Below the pieces are notes generated by a model, which was not told the origin of the DNA, searched no databases, and saw only the letters and a list, made by a program, of their open reading frames with translations. Position numbers and translations under genes: made by a program. Shown here one piece after another: positions 1 through 7,088 of a stretch of DNA of 22,093 bases (position 1 is the first letter of the stretch; the number at the start of each line of letters is the position of its first letter). Source of the stretch: a virus; IMG/VR virus record IMGVR_UViG_3300029319_000577, positions 1 through 22,093 of that record; one strand, written 5' to 3'.

Positions 1-112
1 CTTCCTCTGTTAGACCAGCAGCCAACAAGTCTTCATCCCGATTGACTTCGGAGATGTAGGCTTGCCAGCACTTGTCGCCTTGGTAGTCTTTAAATCTGTC
101 TTGTGGATTCAT
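1..112 (-). CDS. 5' end of an unidentified small gene (partial)
   Basis: An ATG on the minus strand at 112-110 overlaps the TGA stop of the DnaE-type polymerase gene (111-109) in an ATGA arrangement, the usual sign of translational coupling. The frame stays open to the window edge. It gives about 37 residues beginning MNPQDRFKDYQGDKCWQAYI, followed by an acidic stretch (EVNRDEDLLAAGLTEE). The product is hydrophilic, with no signal peptide or known motif. I do not recognise it. The coupling suggests it is made with the polymerase and could be an accessory factor, but that is inference. It is truncated by the window, so its length is unknown. Confidence 0.6.
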   Translation of the reverse strand, partial: MNPQDRFKDYQGDKCWQAYISEVNRDEDLLAAGLTEE

Positions 113-3100
113 AGCACTCTGAAGTTATGGTAGATAGAGCGAGTGGAGAAGCCCCACTGATCATTGTAGTCTAGCTTGGCGATGTAAGTTCTATTCTTTT
201 GAATATGATCCTTGTCTGGATTCGCACCCCAGCATCTTATCTGGGTTATAGCATTGTTAGAATCTACGACTTCAAGAACATAATATGTTTTATCATTTTT
301 TGTTTTTCTAATCGCCACTTTCCGAGGAATAAACCAAGTTACCTTTAAATCAGAGTCAAACTCTGATATTGGAGGGATGCCTGAGTCCATTAGGTTTTTC
401 TGCGTCTCCTCGCTGACTATCATTCTAATGGGAAAAACCCCAGTCAAGGCAGTTAGAGATTCTATCTTTTCCTCAACACTAAATTCTCCCTCCGGTGCAT
501 ACTTCTTTATATTGTCCAGAAGGTGTTGTTTTTTTCTGGGTCTGTCAACAGCAACGCAAGTCCAAAAATGCTTATCTCCCGTGAACCTATCATCTTGCAA
601 GGTACTCAAAGCGCCTGCCTGACACAATACATCTAGCGCCTTTTTATTTAATTTTGAATAGACCACATCATCATGGAACAAAAACTCCTCAATTTTATTA
701 AACGGTCGATGCTCAAGTATTTGATCCATAGCAGAAGATCCCAAGCCCTTAATCGATGTCAAGGGCTGAATTAGCGTCTTGCCATCATCACTAATCTCCC
801 ACACCTTGCCAGATGTATTGACATTCAAAGGCTCAATCTTAAACCCCATAGACTTGGCAACCCCAATAGCTTTTTCTTTTCTGCTATCTGGCTCTTTGTC
901 AAGGAACGCTGCCATCCACTCTGCTGGATAATAGTTGAGCAACCAAGCGCATTGGAAAGACAGGATAGAGTAAGATACTGCATGTGACTTGTTGAAGCCG
1001 TAGCCAGAGAAGTACTCAAAGTTATTCCATAGTCCGTTAGCTTGCTCCTCGGTCATCTTCTTGTTGACACAGCCCTTCACAAACTTCTTACGGATCTTTT
1101 CCTTCTCTTGTGCACCCTTACCAGTTCCTTTCTTTGTCAGCAACTTGCGAAGTAGATTGCCCTCATCAAGGCTGATATTTTCTCCGAGTTGATGCGCCAA
1201 AGATGCAATCTGCTCTTGGAAGATAAGAAAGCCATAGGTCTCCTTCGTTACATCCTTAACTTGCTTGTTTGCATAAAAAACATCTTTCGGATTCTCTTTG
1301 GCTTTTACATACTTCTTGTCCACATTAGCACCCAAAGGACCGGGGCGATAGATAGATGTAATAGCTGAGATGTCGATAATATTCTTGGGCTTCGCCTTCT
1401 TGCAGAAGTTCTGTGCTCCACTCTCTGTGAACTGAAAGATGCCAGCCCACTTGCCCTTGTGAAAGATGTTCTTATACACCTTAGAATCTTTCAGGTCAAT
1501 CTTATCTGGGTGAAGATGTTCGTCGTAATAGTCCCGCACATCCTTAAAGGTTGGATTTGGGTTGTTGTGATGCCGCTTAAGGATGTGCCGGATCGCTGTC
1601 TCTACCATACGCAGAGATGCCAAACCAAGAACATCAAACTTAATAAAACCTAGAGGCTCCAAGTGGCGAACATTCTGTCCCTCAGACCATGGAGTTTGAA
1701 TAACTCCCCCACTCCTAATCAGAGGCATGTGCTTGTCTAGGTCTTCGCCCACAACAACCCCACCTGCGTGTCTACTTGTGCTGCGAACCTGACCGTAGAT
1801 AACCTTAATATGATCCTTGATGTGCGGATACTTTCTTAAATAATTTTGCAGACTTTCAGAGAACTCCATCAACTCATCAAATGTAGGAGTGTACACGCCA
1901 GCCTTAATACCATGCTTTGCTTTAGCCTTGGGCGTTGCTTCGGCTACCATGCGAGATGTAACCGAATTCGCCTCCGCAAATGGAATATCATACAATTTGG
2001 ATATATCCTTAACAAGAGACTTCAGTTGCAAAGTATTAAAGTTGGAGATTGGAACCACGGTTGTAGTCCCCCACTTGTCTTGCATAATCTCTTTGAGTTC
2101 CATAGGGCTGGATACATCGTAATCAATATCAGGGTAGTCAGTTGCATCTTTACGAAGGAAGCGAGCGAACTGTAGTCCGTACTTGATTGGGTCAACCTGT
2201 GTAATGCCTAGCGCATAAGCCACAAGGGAACCAGCAGCAGAACCACGACCCGGACCAGCCAGTTGGTTTTCCGTTGCTGTGTCTGCAATGGCTTTCATAG
2301 TAAGAAAGTATTTGCTAAACCCTCGGTCAGAAATCACAGAGAGTTCTTCCTCTAGTCTCGCCTTATACTCGGAATTAGTTAAAAGCCCAAGTTTATTGAG
2401 ACTTTCTAGGCTAATTGTCTCTAGCGCAGCATCAGCCGTGTGTCCGTCAGGGACAACGAAAGAAGGCAATCTTACCTCATTATCCGGCATAAAATCTTCG
2501 ATAAGGTTAAATGCTATGTTGTGCGTCTCAGTAATTGAATCCATAACCAAGTCATCGTCATACTCTACTCCATTTAGTTCTGTGTAGTGTTTGTAGCTTT
2601 CCCACATCTGGTCGCCGTTCTTTGGGTAGAGTTCGTAGCCAACTTCCGCTACGCTCTCTGGTAGTTCATCCGACAGCCAAGATGGCTTACCTTTCCCTAG
2701 AAACCCTAGTCGCTTGTAGAGTTCTCTGTCTTTCCAAGTCTCTGGGTTTGGGTAGTGGCTGTCTGCTGTAGAGATTAGCTTGATGCCAAACTCCTTGTGC
2801 ATCTGAATGACCAGTTTGTTGATCATATGTTGTTTCTTGTCAGTGTGCCATTGGAGTTCGCCATACCAGCGGTCACCAAAGATGTCAACCATTCTCTTAG
2901 TTGTATCCCTAAACGCATCCTCACAGCCTTCTTGGTCGGTGATACATTCATTCTCGTTGTCCCAGAACTTCCAGAAGTTGGCTGCGTATACGCCGCCCAT
3001 ACAAGCAGAAGCAGCAATGACGCCTTCGCTGTGCTCCTTCAGTACCTCGTAGTCTACTCGTGGATACCGAAAGAAGTATTCATCTGAGTTGGACTTAGAG

Positions 3101-3543
3101 ATCATAGCAAAGATATTATTTAATCCTGTCTGGTTCTGGGCTAGAAGGATAAGGTGTGAGCGTTGGTTTAGAATGCTCTTTGACCTTTTAGTCTCGGCTT
3201 CATTCTCAACGGACATAGTTGTGCTGTCCTTGAGTTCGCTGGCTCTTTTCTTGTCTTCCTTAGCCTTGTCTCGCTCTTGGTTCCACGCCTCAAGGCTGGG
3301 GATGAAGTAAGCTTCCACACCAAAGATGGGCTTGAAGTTCTTACCCTCTGCTTTCATCTTCTTGGCGTGTAGGACTTGATATGCCATACCGTTCATGTTG
3401 CCGTGGTCTGTCAAGGCTAGAGCCTCGCAGCCATTCTCATAGGCATAGTCCATGTGGTCTTGTGGGTAGCCGAGCGCATCAAAAGGCGATCCTGCTACTG
3501 AATGTGCATGTAATCCTACAAATGGTATGTTACTCTTTTTCAA
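109..3543 (-). CDS. dnaE: DNA polymerase III alpha subunit, DnaE type, with PHP domain
   Basis: This 1144-residue protein is a family C replicative DNA polymerase, close in length to E. coli alpha (1160). The N-terminal PHP domain carries likely metal ligands: H12/H14 in LHAHSV, D46/H47 in TDHG, E77 in GVEAYF, H130, C181, and D261/H263 in TADSHY. These look intact, so PHP-based 3'-5' proofreading is plausible. A charged insertion of about 45 residues lies at roughly 83-128. The palm has GPGRGSAAGS (430-439), PDIDYD (471-476, catalytic D474 and D476) and KFDVLGL (third Asp, D637). LIFQEQ and FNKSHAVSYS follow, then a helix-hairpin-helix (GLGSSAMDQI) and a C-terminal OB-like segment. The start is TTG at 3543, supported by AGGAG six bases upstream. 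The gene overlaps the preceding one by 14 bases. Phages rarely carry a full DnaE; this one also has a family A polymerase. Confidence 0.96.
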   Translation of the reverse strand: MKKSNIPFVGLHAHSVAGSPFDALGYPQDHMDYAYENGCEALALTDHGNMNGMAYQVLHAKKMKAEGKNFKPIFGVEAYFIPSLEAWNQERDKAKEDKKRASELKDSTTMSVENEAETKRSKSILNQRSHLILLAQNQTGLNNIFAMISKSNSDEYFFRYPRVDYEVLKEHSEGVIAASACMGGVYAANFWKFWDNENECITDQEGCEDAFRDTTKRMVDIFGDRWYGELQWHTDKKQHMINKLVIQMHKEFGIKLISTADSHYPNPETWKDRELYKRLGFLGKGKPSWLSDELPESVAEVGYELYPKNGDQMWESYKHYTELNGVEYDDDLVMDSITETHNIAFNLIEDFMPDNEVRLPSFVVPDGHTADAALETISLESLNKLGLLTNSEYKARLEEELSVISDRGFSKYFLTMKAIADTATENQLAGPGRGSAAGSLVAYALGITQVDPIKYGLQFARFLRKDATDYPDIDYDVSSPMELKEIMQDKWGTTTVVPISNFNTLQLKSLVKDISKLYDIPFAEANSVTSRMVAEATPKAKAKHGIKAGVYTPTFDELMEFSESLQNYLRKYPHIKDHIKVIYGQVRSTSRHAGGVVVGEDLDKHMPLIRSGGVIQTPWSEGQNVRHLEPLGFIKFDVLGLASLRMVETAIRHILKRHHNNPNPTFKDVRDYYDEHLHPDKIDLKDSKVYKNIFHKGKWAGIFQFTESGAQNFCKKAKPKNIIDISAITSIYRPGPLGANVDKKYVKAKENPKDVFYANKQVKDVTKETYGFLIFQEQIASLAHQLGENISLDEGNLLRKLLTKKGTGKGAQEKEKIRKKFVKGCVNKKMTEEQANGLWNNFEYFSGYGFNKSHAVSYSILSFQCAWLLNYYPAEWMAAFLDKEPDSRKEKAIGVAKSMGFKIEPLNVNTSGKVWEISDDGKTLIQPLTSIKGLGSSAMDQILEHRPFNKIEEFLFHDDVVYSKLNKKALDVLCQAGALSTLQDDRFTGDKHFWTCVAVDRPRKKQHLLDNIKKYAPEGEFSVEEKIESLTALTGVFPIRMIVSEETQKNLMDSGIPPISEFDSDLKVTWFIPRKVAIRKTKNDKTYYVLEVVDSNNAITQIRCWGANPDKDHIQKNRTYIAKLDYNDQWGFSTRSIYHNFRVL

Positions 3544-4414
3544 TCTCTTCTCCTATCCTGTGAAACAGTTTACCTTTCAAAAGTGAGTTATGCCTATGTA
3601 TTCTATGGTCTGAACCAAGATAAGCCCTTAATTTATCCCAGCTATCAATGTTGTAGTATTCAGCAAGACTCACTACTTTTGCCCCATTAGTATCTCCTAT
3701 TCCAAATACATTGTCAAGTGAAAAATATCTTGCTGAGTATCTTTCTTCTAGTGGTAGCTTTTCTGAAGGATATTCACCTGCTGGAGTCGGCTTGTATGCT
3801 CCCGTGGAGGTTTTCTTTAGGTGATCTCTGTACTCTTTGTACTCTTCTTCGTCAAATGTAAAGCCAAGATACTCACCATCCTTGACAGTCTCGCCATTGT
3901 ATTCTAAATAAAAAGACTGTTCAGAGTAGATTGCTTTTCTATGTTCTCTTAAAATAGACGGATTATAAACGCCATATGGAAAGGCTATATAATATTTGAA
4001 TGGCTTAAGCCACCTACTCATATTCGCCGATACTCTAAAGGCAGTGTTGGCTCCATGAAGGACGCTCCAAGATAAGCAATCCCTCTTGTCTCTGTCGTTT
4101 GGGTGAACAGGCACATAATAAATTGCGATGCGCTTGTTGTTTTGCTTGATGTGTCCGGGGTCGTGCTTCCTAAAAATATATACTGGGTCTTGGACATAAT
4201 CACCCAAGCGAGACTTTATTAGCGGCTGGGCACCGTCGTTGGCGACAATCCATATGGTTTTGCAACCAGCAAACGCACATTCCAAGACTGCTCTTTCGAT
4301 AGCAAGATAGTTTGGTCCGATTGGCTGCAAGCAGTCACTCCAAGGAAATCCAAAGTCTAGTGGCTGGGATGCTACAGGAATAATACCAGCCAAGTGTTTA
4401 TTGTCTATAAGCAA
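3530..4414 (-). CDS. Sugar-nucleotidyltransferase-like protein (divergent)
   Basis: This 294-residue protein has an N-terminal half shaped like the GT-A/Rossmann nucleotidyltransferases (the RmlA/GlmU type). AGIIPVA (9-15) matches the first beta strand. FGFPWSDCLQPIGPN (21-35) sits where those enzymes have GTRLxPLT and KP. AIERAVLECAFAGCKTIWIVAND (38-60) matches their conserved helix-strand ending in a loop, and SWSVLHGANTAF (115-126) resembles the GTAGAV region. The canonical GxGTRxxP loop is absent, so activity and substrate are uncertain. The C-terminal 100 residues are acidic and unrecognised. Only TTG (4414, or 4393) fits the fold as a start, and the Shine-Dalgarno match is weak. The gene overlaps cysteine synthase by 10 bases and dnaE by 14, so expression is probably coupled. 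A role in making a modified sugar or nucleotide is possible but unproven. Confidence 0.55.
   Translation of the reverse strand: MLIDNKHLAGIIPVASQPLDFGFPWSDCLQPIGPNYLAIERAVLECAFAGCKTIWIVANDGAQPLIKSRLGDYVQDPVYIFRKHDPGHIKQNNKRIAIYYVPVHPNDRDKRDCLSWSVLHGANTAFRVSANMSRWLKPFKYYIAFPYGVYNPSILREHRKAIYSEQSFYLEYNGETVKDGEYLGFTFDEEEYKEYRDHLKKTSTGAYKPTPAGEYPSEKLPLEERYSARYFSLDNVFGIGDTNGAKVVSLAEYYNIDSWDKLRAYLGSDHRIHRHNSLLKGKLFHRIGEEIEKE
3550..3554 (-). promoter_or_regulatory. Shine-Dalgarno site for the TTG start of dnaE
   Basis: The minus strand reads AGGAG here, six bases before TTG at 3543-3541. No ATG or GTG in frame lies before the PHP domain begins, so this site decides the start. It lies inside the end of the preceding nucleotidyltransferase-like gene. 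Confidence 0.65.
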
Positions 4415-5271
4415 GATAGGTACCGTTCGCCTCTATCGCAAAGTATTGTTACAACTATTCCATTTGGATTGTTTTGTTCAATCCACCTTTCTGATGCTAA
4501 CACATTTGCCCCCGAACTTATACCCACGAGTAATCCTCTTTGGTGGAGTTGTTTCATTCTTTTAATGGCATCATCAGTCTTTACCAATAATACCTCATCT
4601 ACCTTATCCAAGTCAACTAAAAACTTTGAGCCATCTCCGATACCTTGGATACCATGTAACCCCGGCTCACCGCCACTCATTACAGGAGACTCTGCTGGCT
4701 CTATGGCTAGAGTTTTAATGTTGGGGTATCTCTCTTTTAGTCTGGCTGAAACTCCCATTAGGGTTCCGCCTGTACCTGTGCCGTCTAGGAATGCGGCGAC
4801 TGGTAAGCCCTTGGTCTGCTCTAGTATCTCTACGCCTGTGGTTTCATAGTGGCAAGCGATGTTATCTAGGTTGTGAAACTGGTTGAAGTTAAAGAAGCCG
4901 GGGTCTTTACAGATCTTATCCCTAAGACCGATTGAACCGTCAAAGTCACCGGGGTCTGTTTGTATAACTTCCGCTCCGAACATACGCATCATCTGCTTGC
5001 GTTCTTCGCTCATGTTCGAGGGCATTACAATGATAACTGGGTATCCTTTGCTAGCTCCGAACATAGAGACAGCGATACCAGTGTTGCCACTAGTAGCCTC
5101 CACAATAGTGTCTCCCGGTTTTAGATCGCCCCTTTCCTCTGCTTTCTTAAGAATATAATGCCCTATCCTATCCTTAATGCTTCCGCTTGGATTGTATGTT
5201 TCAAACTTCGCATACAATCTATCGCCAAGCTTAATCAAGGGAGTATTTCCTACCAGCCTGTCTAAGTTCAA
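4405..5271 (-). CDS. cysK: Cysteine synthase (O-acetylserine sulfhydrylase family)
   Basis: This 288-residue fold-type II PLP enzyme is expected to convert O-acetylserine plus sulfide to cysteine and acetate. The family motifs are all visible: LVGNTPLIKL (6-15); NPSGSIKDR (27-35), in which K33 should form the Schiff base with PLP; the substrate loop ATSGNTG (59-65); MPSNMSEERK; the phosphate cradle GTGTGGT (164-170); GIQGIGDG; and GISSGAN near the C terminus. The protein is slightly shorter than the usual 300-320 residues, but no catalytic element is missing. The start is TTG at 5271, one base after the stop of the Gly/Met-rich gene; no ATG precedes the first family motif. It is an auxiliary metabolic gene in a phage. 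CysK and CysM subtypes cannot be separated by eye, and a different nucleophile is possible. Confidence 0.92.
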   Translation of the reverse strand: MNLDRLVGNTPLIKLGDRLYAKFETYNPSGSIKDRIGHYILKKAEERGDLKPGDTIVEATSGNTGIAVSMFGASKGYPVIIVMPSNMSEERKQMMRMFGAEVIQTDPGDFDGSIGLRDKICKDPGFFNFNQFHNLDNIACHYETTGVEILEQTKGLPVAAFLDGTGTGGTLMGVSARLKERYPNIKTLAIEPAESPVMSGGEPGLHGIQGIGDGSKFLVDLDKVDEVLLVKTDDAIKRMKQLHQRGLLVGISSGANVLASERWIEQNNPNGIVVTILCDRGERYLSCL

Positions 5272-5272
5272 T

Positions 5273-5677
5273 TTAACCGCCCATCATTGAGGCACCGCCT
5301 TCTGCGCCGCCACCCATGTTCTCCATTAACTTTTCAATCATCTTCATCATAATCATCATCATGATTAACTTCATAAGCTTTTCCATATCCATCTGACCGG
5401 ATTCGCCCATCTGACCCATTTCGGATCCACCGCTACCAATCTGAAGACTTTGCTCTGAACTCATGTTCTGAAAAGAGCTGACCTCATTTGTAATATTAAT
5501 GTTGATAGACTGACCGTCTTTGCCTCCATCGGGTGTGCCACCCATTTCAACACCTTGATCGTTATTGTTGTTTGCTGGTGCTGCACCGTCTGATGGCGTC
5601 ACTCTCTGACTTGATGCTGGGGCTGCTGCGGGTGCTCCGCCTCCGCCGCCTGAACCAACTGCTCCTGCACTTGACAT
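5273..5677 (-). CDS. Gly-rich protein with Met-rich hydrophobic C-terminal helix
   Basis: This gene encodes 134 residues from ATG at 5677. The N-terminal half is low complexity: a glycine run, Ala/Pro, and four Asn in a row. The middle has a beta-like stretch, SININITNEVSSF. The C-terminal 39 residues hold 13 methionines, including KLIMMMIMMKMIEKLMENM, then a Gly tail. The Met-rich part would make one hydrophobic or amphipathic helix. There is no signal peptide. ATG at 5677 has AGGAGG seven bases upstream. An in-frame TTG at 5713 also has AGGAGG, five bases upstream, and would add 12 residues. I do not recognise the family. Flexible linkers and an INITN stretch are seen in some virion proteins, and Met-rich helices in metal or peptide binders; neither assignment is supported further here. 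Confidence 0.75.
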   Translation of the reverse strand: MSSAGAVGSGGGGGAPAAAPASSQRVTPSDGAAPANNNNDQGVEMGGTPDGGKDGQSININITNEVSSFQNMSSEQSLQIGSGGSEMGQMGESGQMDMEKLMKLIMMMIMMKMIEKLMENMGGGAEGGASMMGG

Positions 5678-5684
5678 CCTTCTC

Positions 5685-5724
5685 CCTCCTTTACTTGAAG
5701 ATAAGGCTAACAAATTAGCCTCCT
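5685..5724 (-). promoter_or_regulatory. Two Shine-Dalgarno sites for alternative starts of one gene
   Basis: AGGAGG on the minus strand occurs at 5724-5719, five bases before TTG 5713, and again at 5690-5685, seven bases before ATG 5677. Both starts are in the same frame of the Gly/Met-rich gene. The upstream site lies partly within a small hairpin (5705-5720). Confidence 0.55.
5705..5720 (-). other. Small hairpin upstream of the Gly/Met-rich gene
   Basis: GGCTAA and TTAGCC form a perfect six-base stem around a four-base loop. On the minus strand it is followed by TTATCTT, too poor a T tract for a clear terminator. It overlaps the upstream Shine-Dalgarno and the TTG start at 5713, so it could affect the choice between the two starts. 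It may equally be a weak attenuator. Confidence 0.4.
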
Positions 5725-5784
5725 TATGTAACTACAACCAAAAAAGAGTTTTTCATTATCACGCAACATTTGCTCTTCGTCCAT
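5707..5784 (-). CDS. Possible 25-residue peptide
   Basis: A short frame runs from ATG at 5784 to TAG at 5709-5707. It encodes 25 residues: an acidic start (MDEEQMLRDNEKL), then FFGCSYIRR and a C-terminal Cys. It fills most of the gap between the 306-residue gene and the Gly/Met-rich gene, and its stop falls inside the small hairpin. No good Shine-Dalgarno precedes the ATG, and I do not recognise the peptide. It could be a real micro-protein, a leader peptide or chance. Confidence 0.25.
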   Translation of the reverse strand: MDEEQMLRDNEKLFFGCSYIRRLIC

Positions 5785-5814
5785 ATCAATACAACTAACA
5801 TATTCTGTTAAAAG

Positions 5815-6735
5815 TTATATTTCTAAACTATAGCCCAAGTTTAAACTAGTGTTAACTCTTTTGCAAGAACTATTCACATCTTGACAGTCGTAAAGTATTG
5901 TCTCAGCGCAGGCTGTGTTAACTGCAACATTATCCAATTCTTCTTCCAAAACAATCTTGTATCTTTCATATACTTTCCTTTCAGCACTAACCAATAAAAG
6001 ACCACGACGGACTTGCTTTGTCGGATTGCTTTTGCTTAAGCCAGCCAAGGATCCATCAAAGCCATTGGCTTTCATAACCGAGGTTGTCTTCATTCTACAA
6101 ATAGTGTCTGAGTAGTCAAATGAGTTCAATTGCTCTCTTGTCAACACGGATCTGCACATGACATCTCTATCTTCTGCTCTAGTCCCATTTCTTTCGCTTG
6201 GGTAAACAAATATTTCATTCACAAAGTCATCTTCAGTTTGAATATAGTCTATACTGTTTTTGTTTGAGTGTCTTAAATATAAATTGTCATAAACTTCATA
6301 GAATACATTTTCTTTTCTTATTTTAAGACCTGTGATGTTTTCTGCGTTGAAAATGTGCAGCTTATTAAAAGTATATGAATACTTTCTAGCACTTGAAAAG
6401 CACTCTACGGTATTGTCTCCAACCTTTATATTATTATATGGCACAGAATTAAGTGTCAGCCCTGCCAAAGATAAACAAAAGATTAAATTATTTTCAATCT
6501 CTGACTTTGTTACACCAAATTGCTTTGTCCCACCTACCACTCTCAAATCTTTAGGCTTGTTTTCAAAGCCTATCAATTCTAATGGAAGTTCAGTAGGGCA
6601 AAAGTCGAACTGGTTGTTCTCCAGTTCCTTGTTTAAAATGATTGGATAATCGTTGAGATAAGAAAAAAGCAGAGAAGAAAGAGAGTGACCTATTACAATA
6701 TTGTTGCAGTTTGTGGTTGGTGTTTTGAAAACCAT
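5815..6735 (-). CDS. Unrecognised 306-residue protein, possible Rossmann-type N terminus
   Basis: I do not recognise this family with confidence. The N terminus (NNIVIGHSLSSLLFSYLN, about residues 11-28, then DYPIILN) has the beta-alpha-beta layout of an FAD/NAD-binding Rossmann fold. However, GHSLSS replaces the usual GxGxxG, so dinucleotide binding is doubtful. The rest mixes Asn/Tyr-rich strands with a basic middle section (TKQVRRGLLLVSAERKVYERY) and has scattered cysteines near the C terminus. No signal peptide or transmembrane segment is apparent. ATG at 6735 lies immediately after the stop of the small exported protein (TAA at 6738-6736), so the two are probably translated from one mRNA. 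A role as a flavin-type oxidoreductase or UDP-galactopyranose-mutase-like protein is a weak structural guess only. Confidence 0.75.
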   Translation of the reverse strand: MVFKTPTTNCNNIVIGHSLSSLLFSYLNDYPIILNKELENNQFDFCPTELPLELIGFENKPKDLRVVGGTKQFGVTKSEIENNLIFCLSLAGLTLNSVPYNNIKVGDNTVECFSSARKYSYTFNKLHIFNAENITGLKIRKENVFYEVYDNLYLRHSNKNSIDYIQTEDDFVNEIFVYPSERNGTRAEDRDVMCRSVLTREQLNSFDYSDTICRMKTTSVMKANGFDGSLAGLSKSNPTKQVRRGLLLVSAERKVYERYKIVLEEELDNVAVNTACAETILYDCQDVNSSCKRVNTSLNLGYSLEI

Positions 6736-6984
6736 TTAGTTTGCTTTTTTATAAGAATTATTAACTTTGTCTTTTTCCATAAACAGCTTAGGAGTATCGT
6801 AACTATCGTTTTTATACTTGTTAGACTCTTTTATATCATACATATTAAAATCTTTTAACACTTGATCTTTTGCTTTATCAGAGCTAACATATTTTATTAG
6901 ATAATTTATTTTATCACTCTCATCTGCAAACACAGGACCCGCTGTTGCCATAATACCAGCAATAACAATAATAGCAGTTTTCAT
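6736..6984 (-). CDS. Small exported protein with signal peptide
   Basis: This gene encodes 82 residues from ATG at 6984, with GAGGTGA six bases upstream; a TTG directly before the ATG is not needed. Residues 1-20 form a classic Sec signal peptide: K2, a hydrophobic core (AIIVIAGIMATAG) and a VFA cleavage site before DESDK. The mature part of about 62 residues is charged, Lys/Asp/Asn/Tyr-rich, and has no Cys. I recognise no family. It would act in the periplasm or outside the cell. Phage proteins of this kind sometimes alter the envelope or block superinfection, but nothing here shows that directly. It lies just past an intrinsic terminator, so its expression depends on read-through or on an unseen promoter. 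Confidence 0.8.
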   Translation of the reverse strand: MKTAIIVIAGIMATAGPVFADESDKINYLIKYVSSDKAKDQVLKDFNMYDIKESNKYKNDSYDTPKLFMEKDKVNNSYKKAN

Positions 6985-7002
6985 CAAAATTCACCTCTTC
7001 AC

Positions 7003-7030
7003 AAAAAAATAAGGCACTCTGGGGTGCCTT
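7003..7030 (-). terminator. Intrinsic terminator after the GroES-like gene
   Basis: On the minus strand AAGGCAC (7030-7024), a six-base loop and GTGCCTT (7017-7011) form a perfect seven-pair stem. It is followed by A and seven T (7009-7003). This is a textbook rho-independent terminator for the GapR-like/GroES-like unit. It ends just before the ribosome binding site of the small exported protein. Confidence 0.88.
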
Positions 7031-7088
7031 TCTGCCACTTGTGCGGCTTCGATTGTAAATAGTACTTAAGTATATAAAAAGACATTAT

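Noticed and set aside
4394-4849. A 151-codon plus-strand frame
   Set aside because: It is the antisense of a clear cysteine synthase and has no independent support.
5782-5814. TTAACA-like element upstream of the 25-residue frame as a promoter
   Set aside because: No acceptable -10 box is found at 16-18 bases, unlike the three clear promoters.
7063-7072. Ten-base palindrome TACTTAAGTA between GroES-like gene and terminator
   Set aside because: Short palindromes in AT-rich DNA are common; no second copy or promoter nearby supports an operator.
7001-7085. A 28-residue minus-strand frame after the GroES-like gene
   Set aside because: It runs through the intrinsic terminator hairpin and T tract and has no ribosome binding site.
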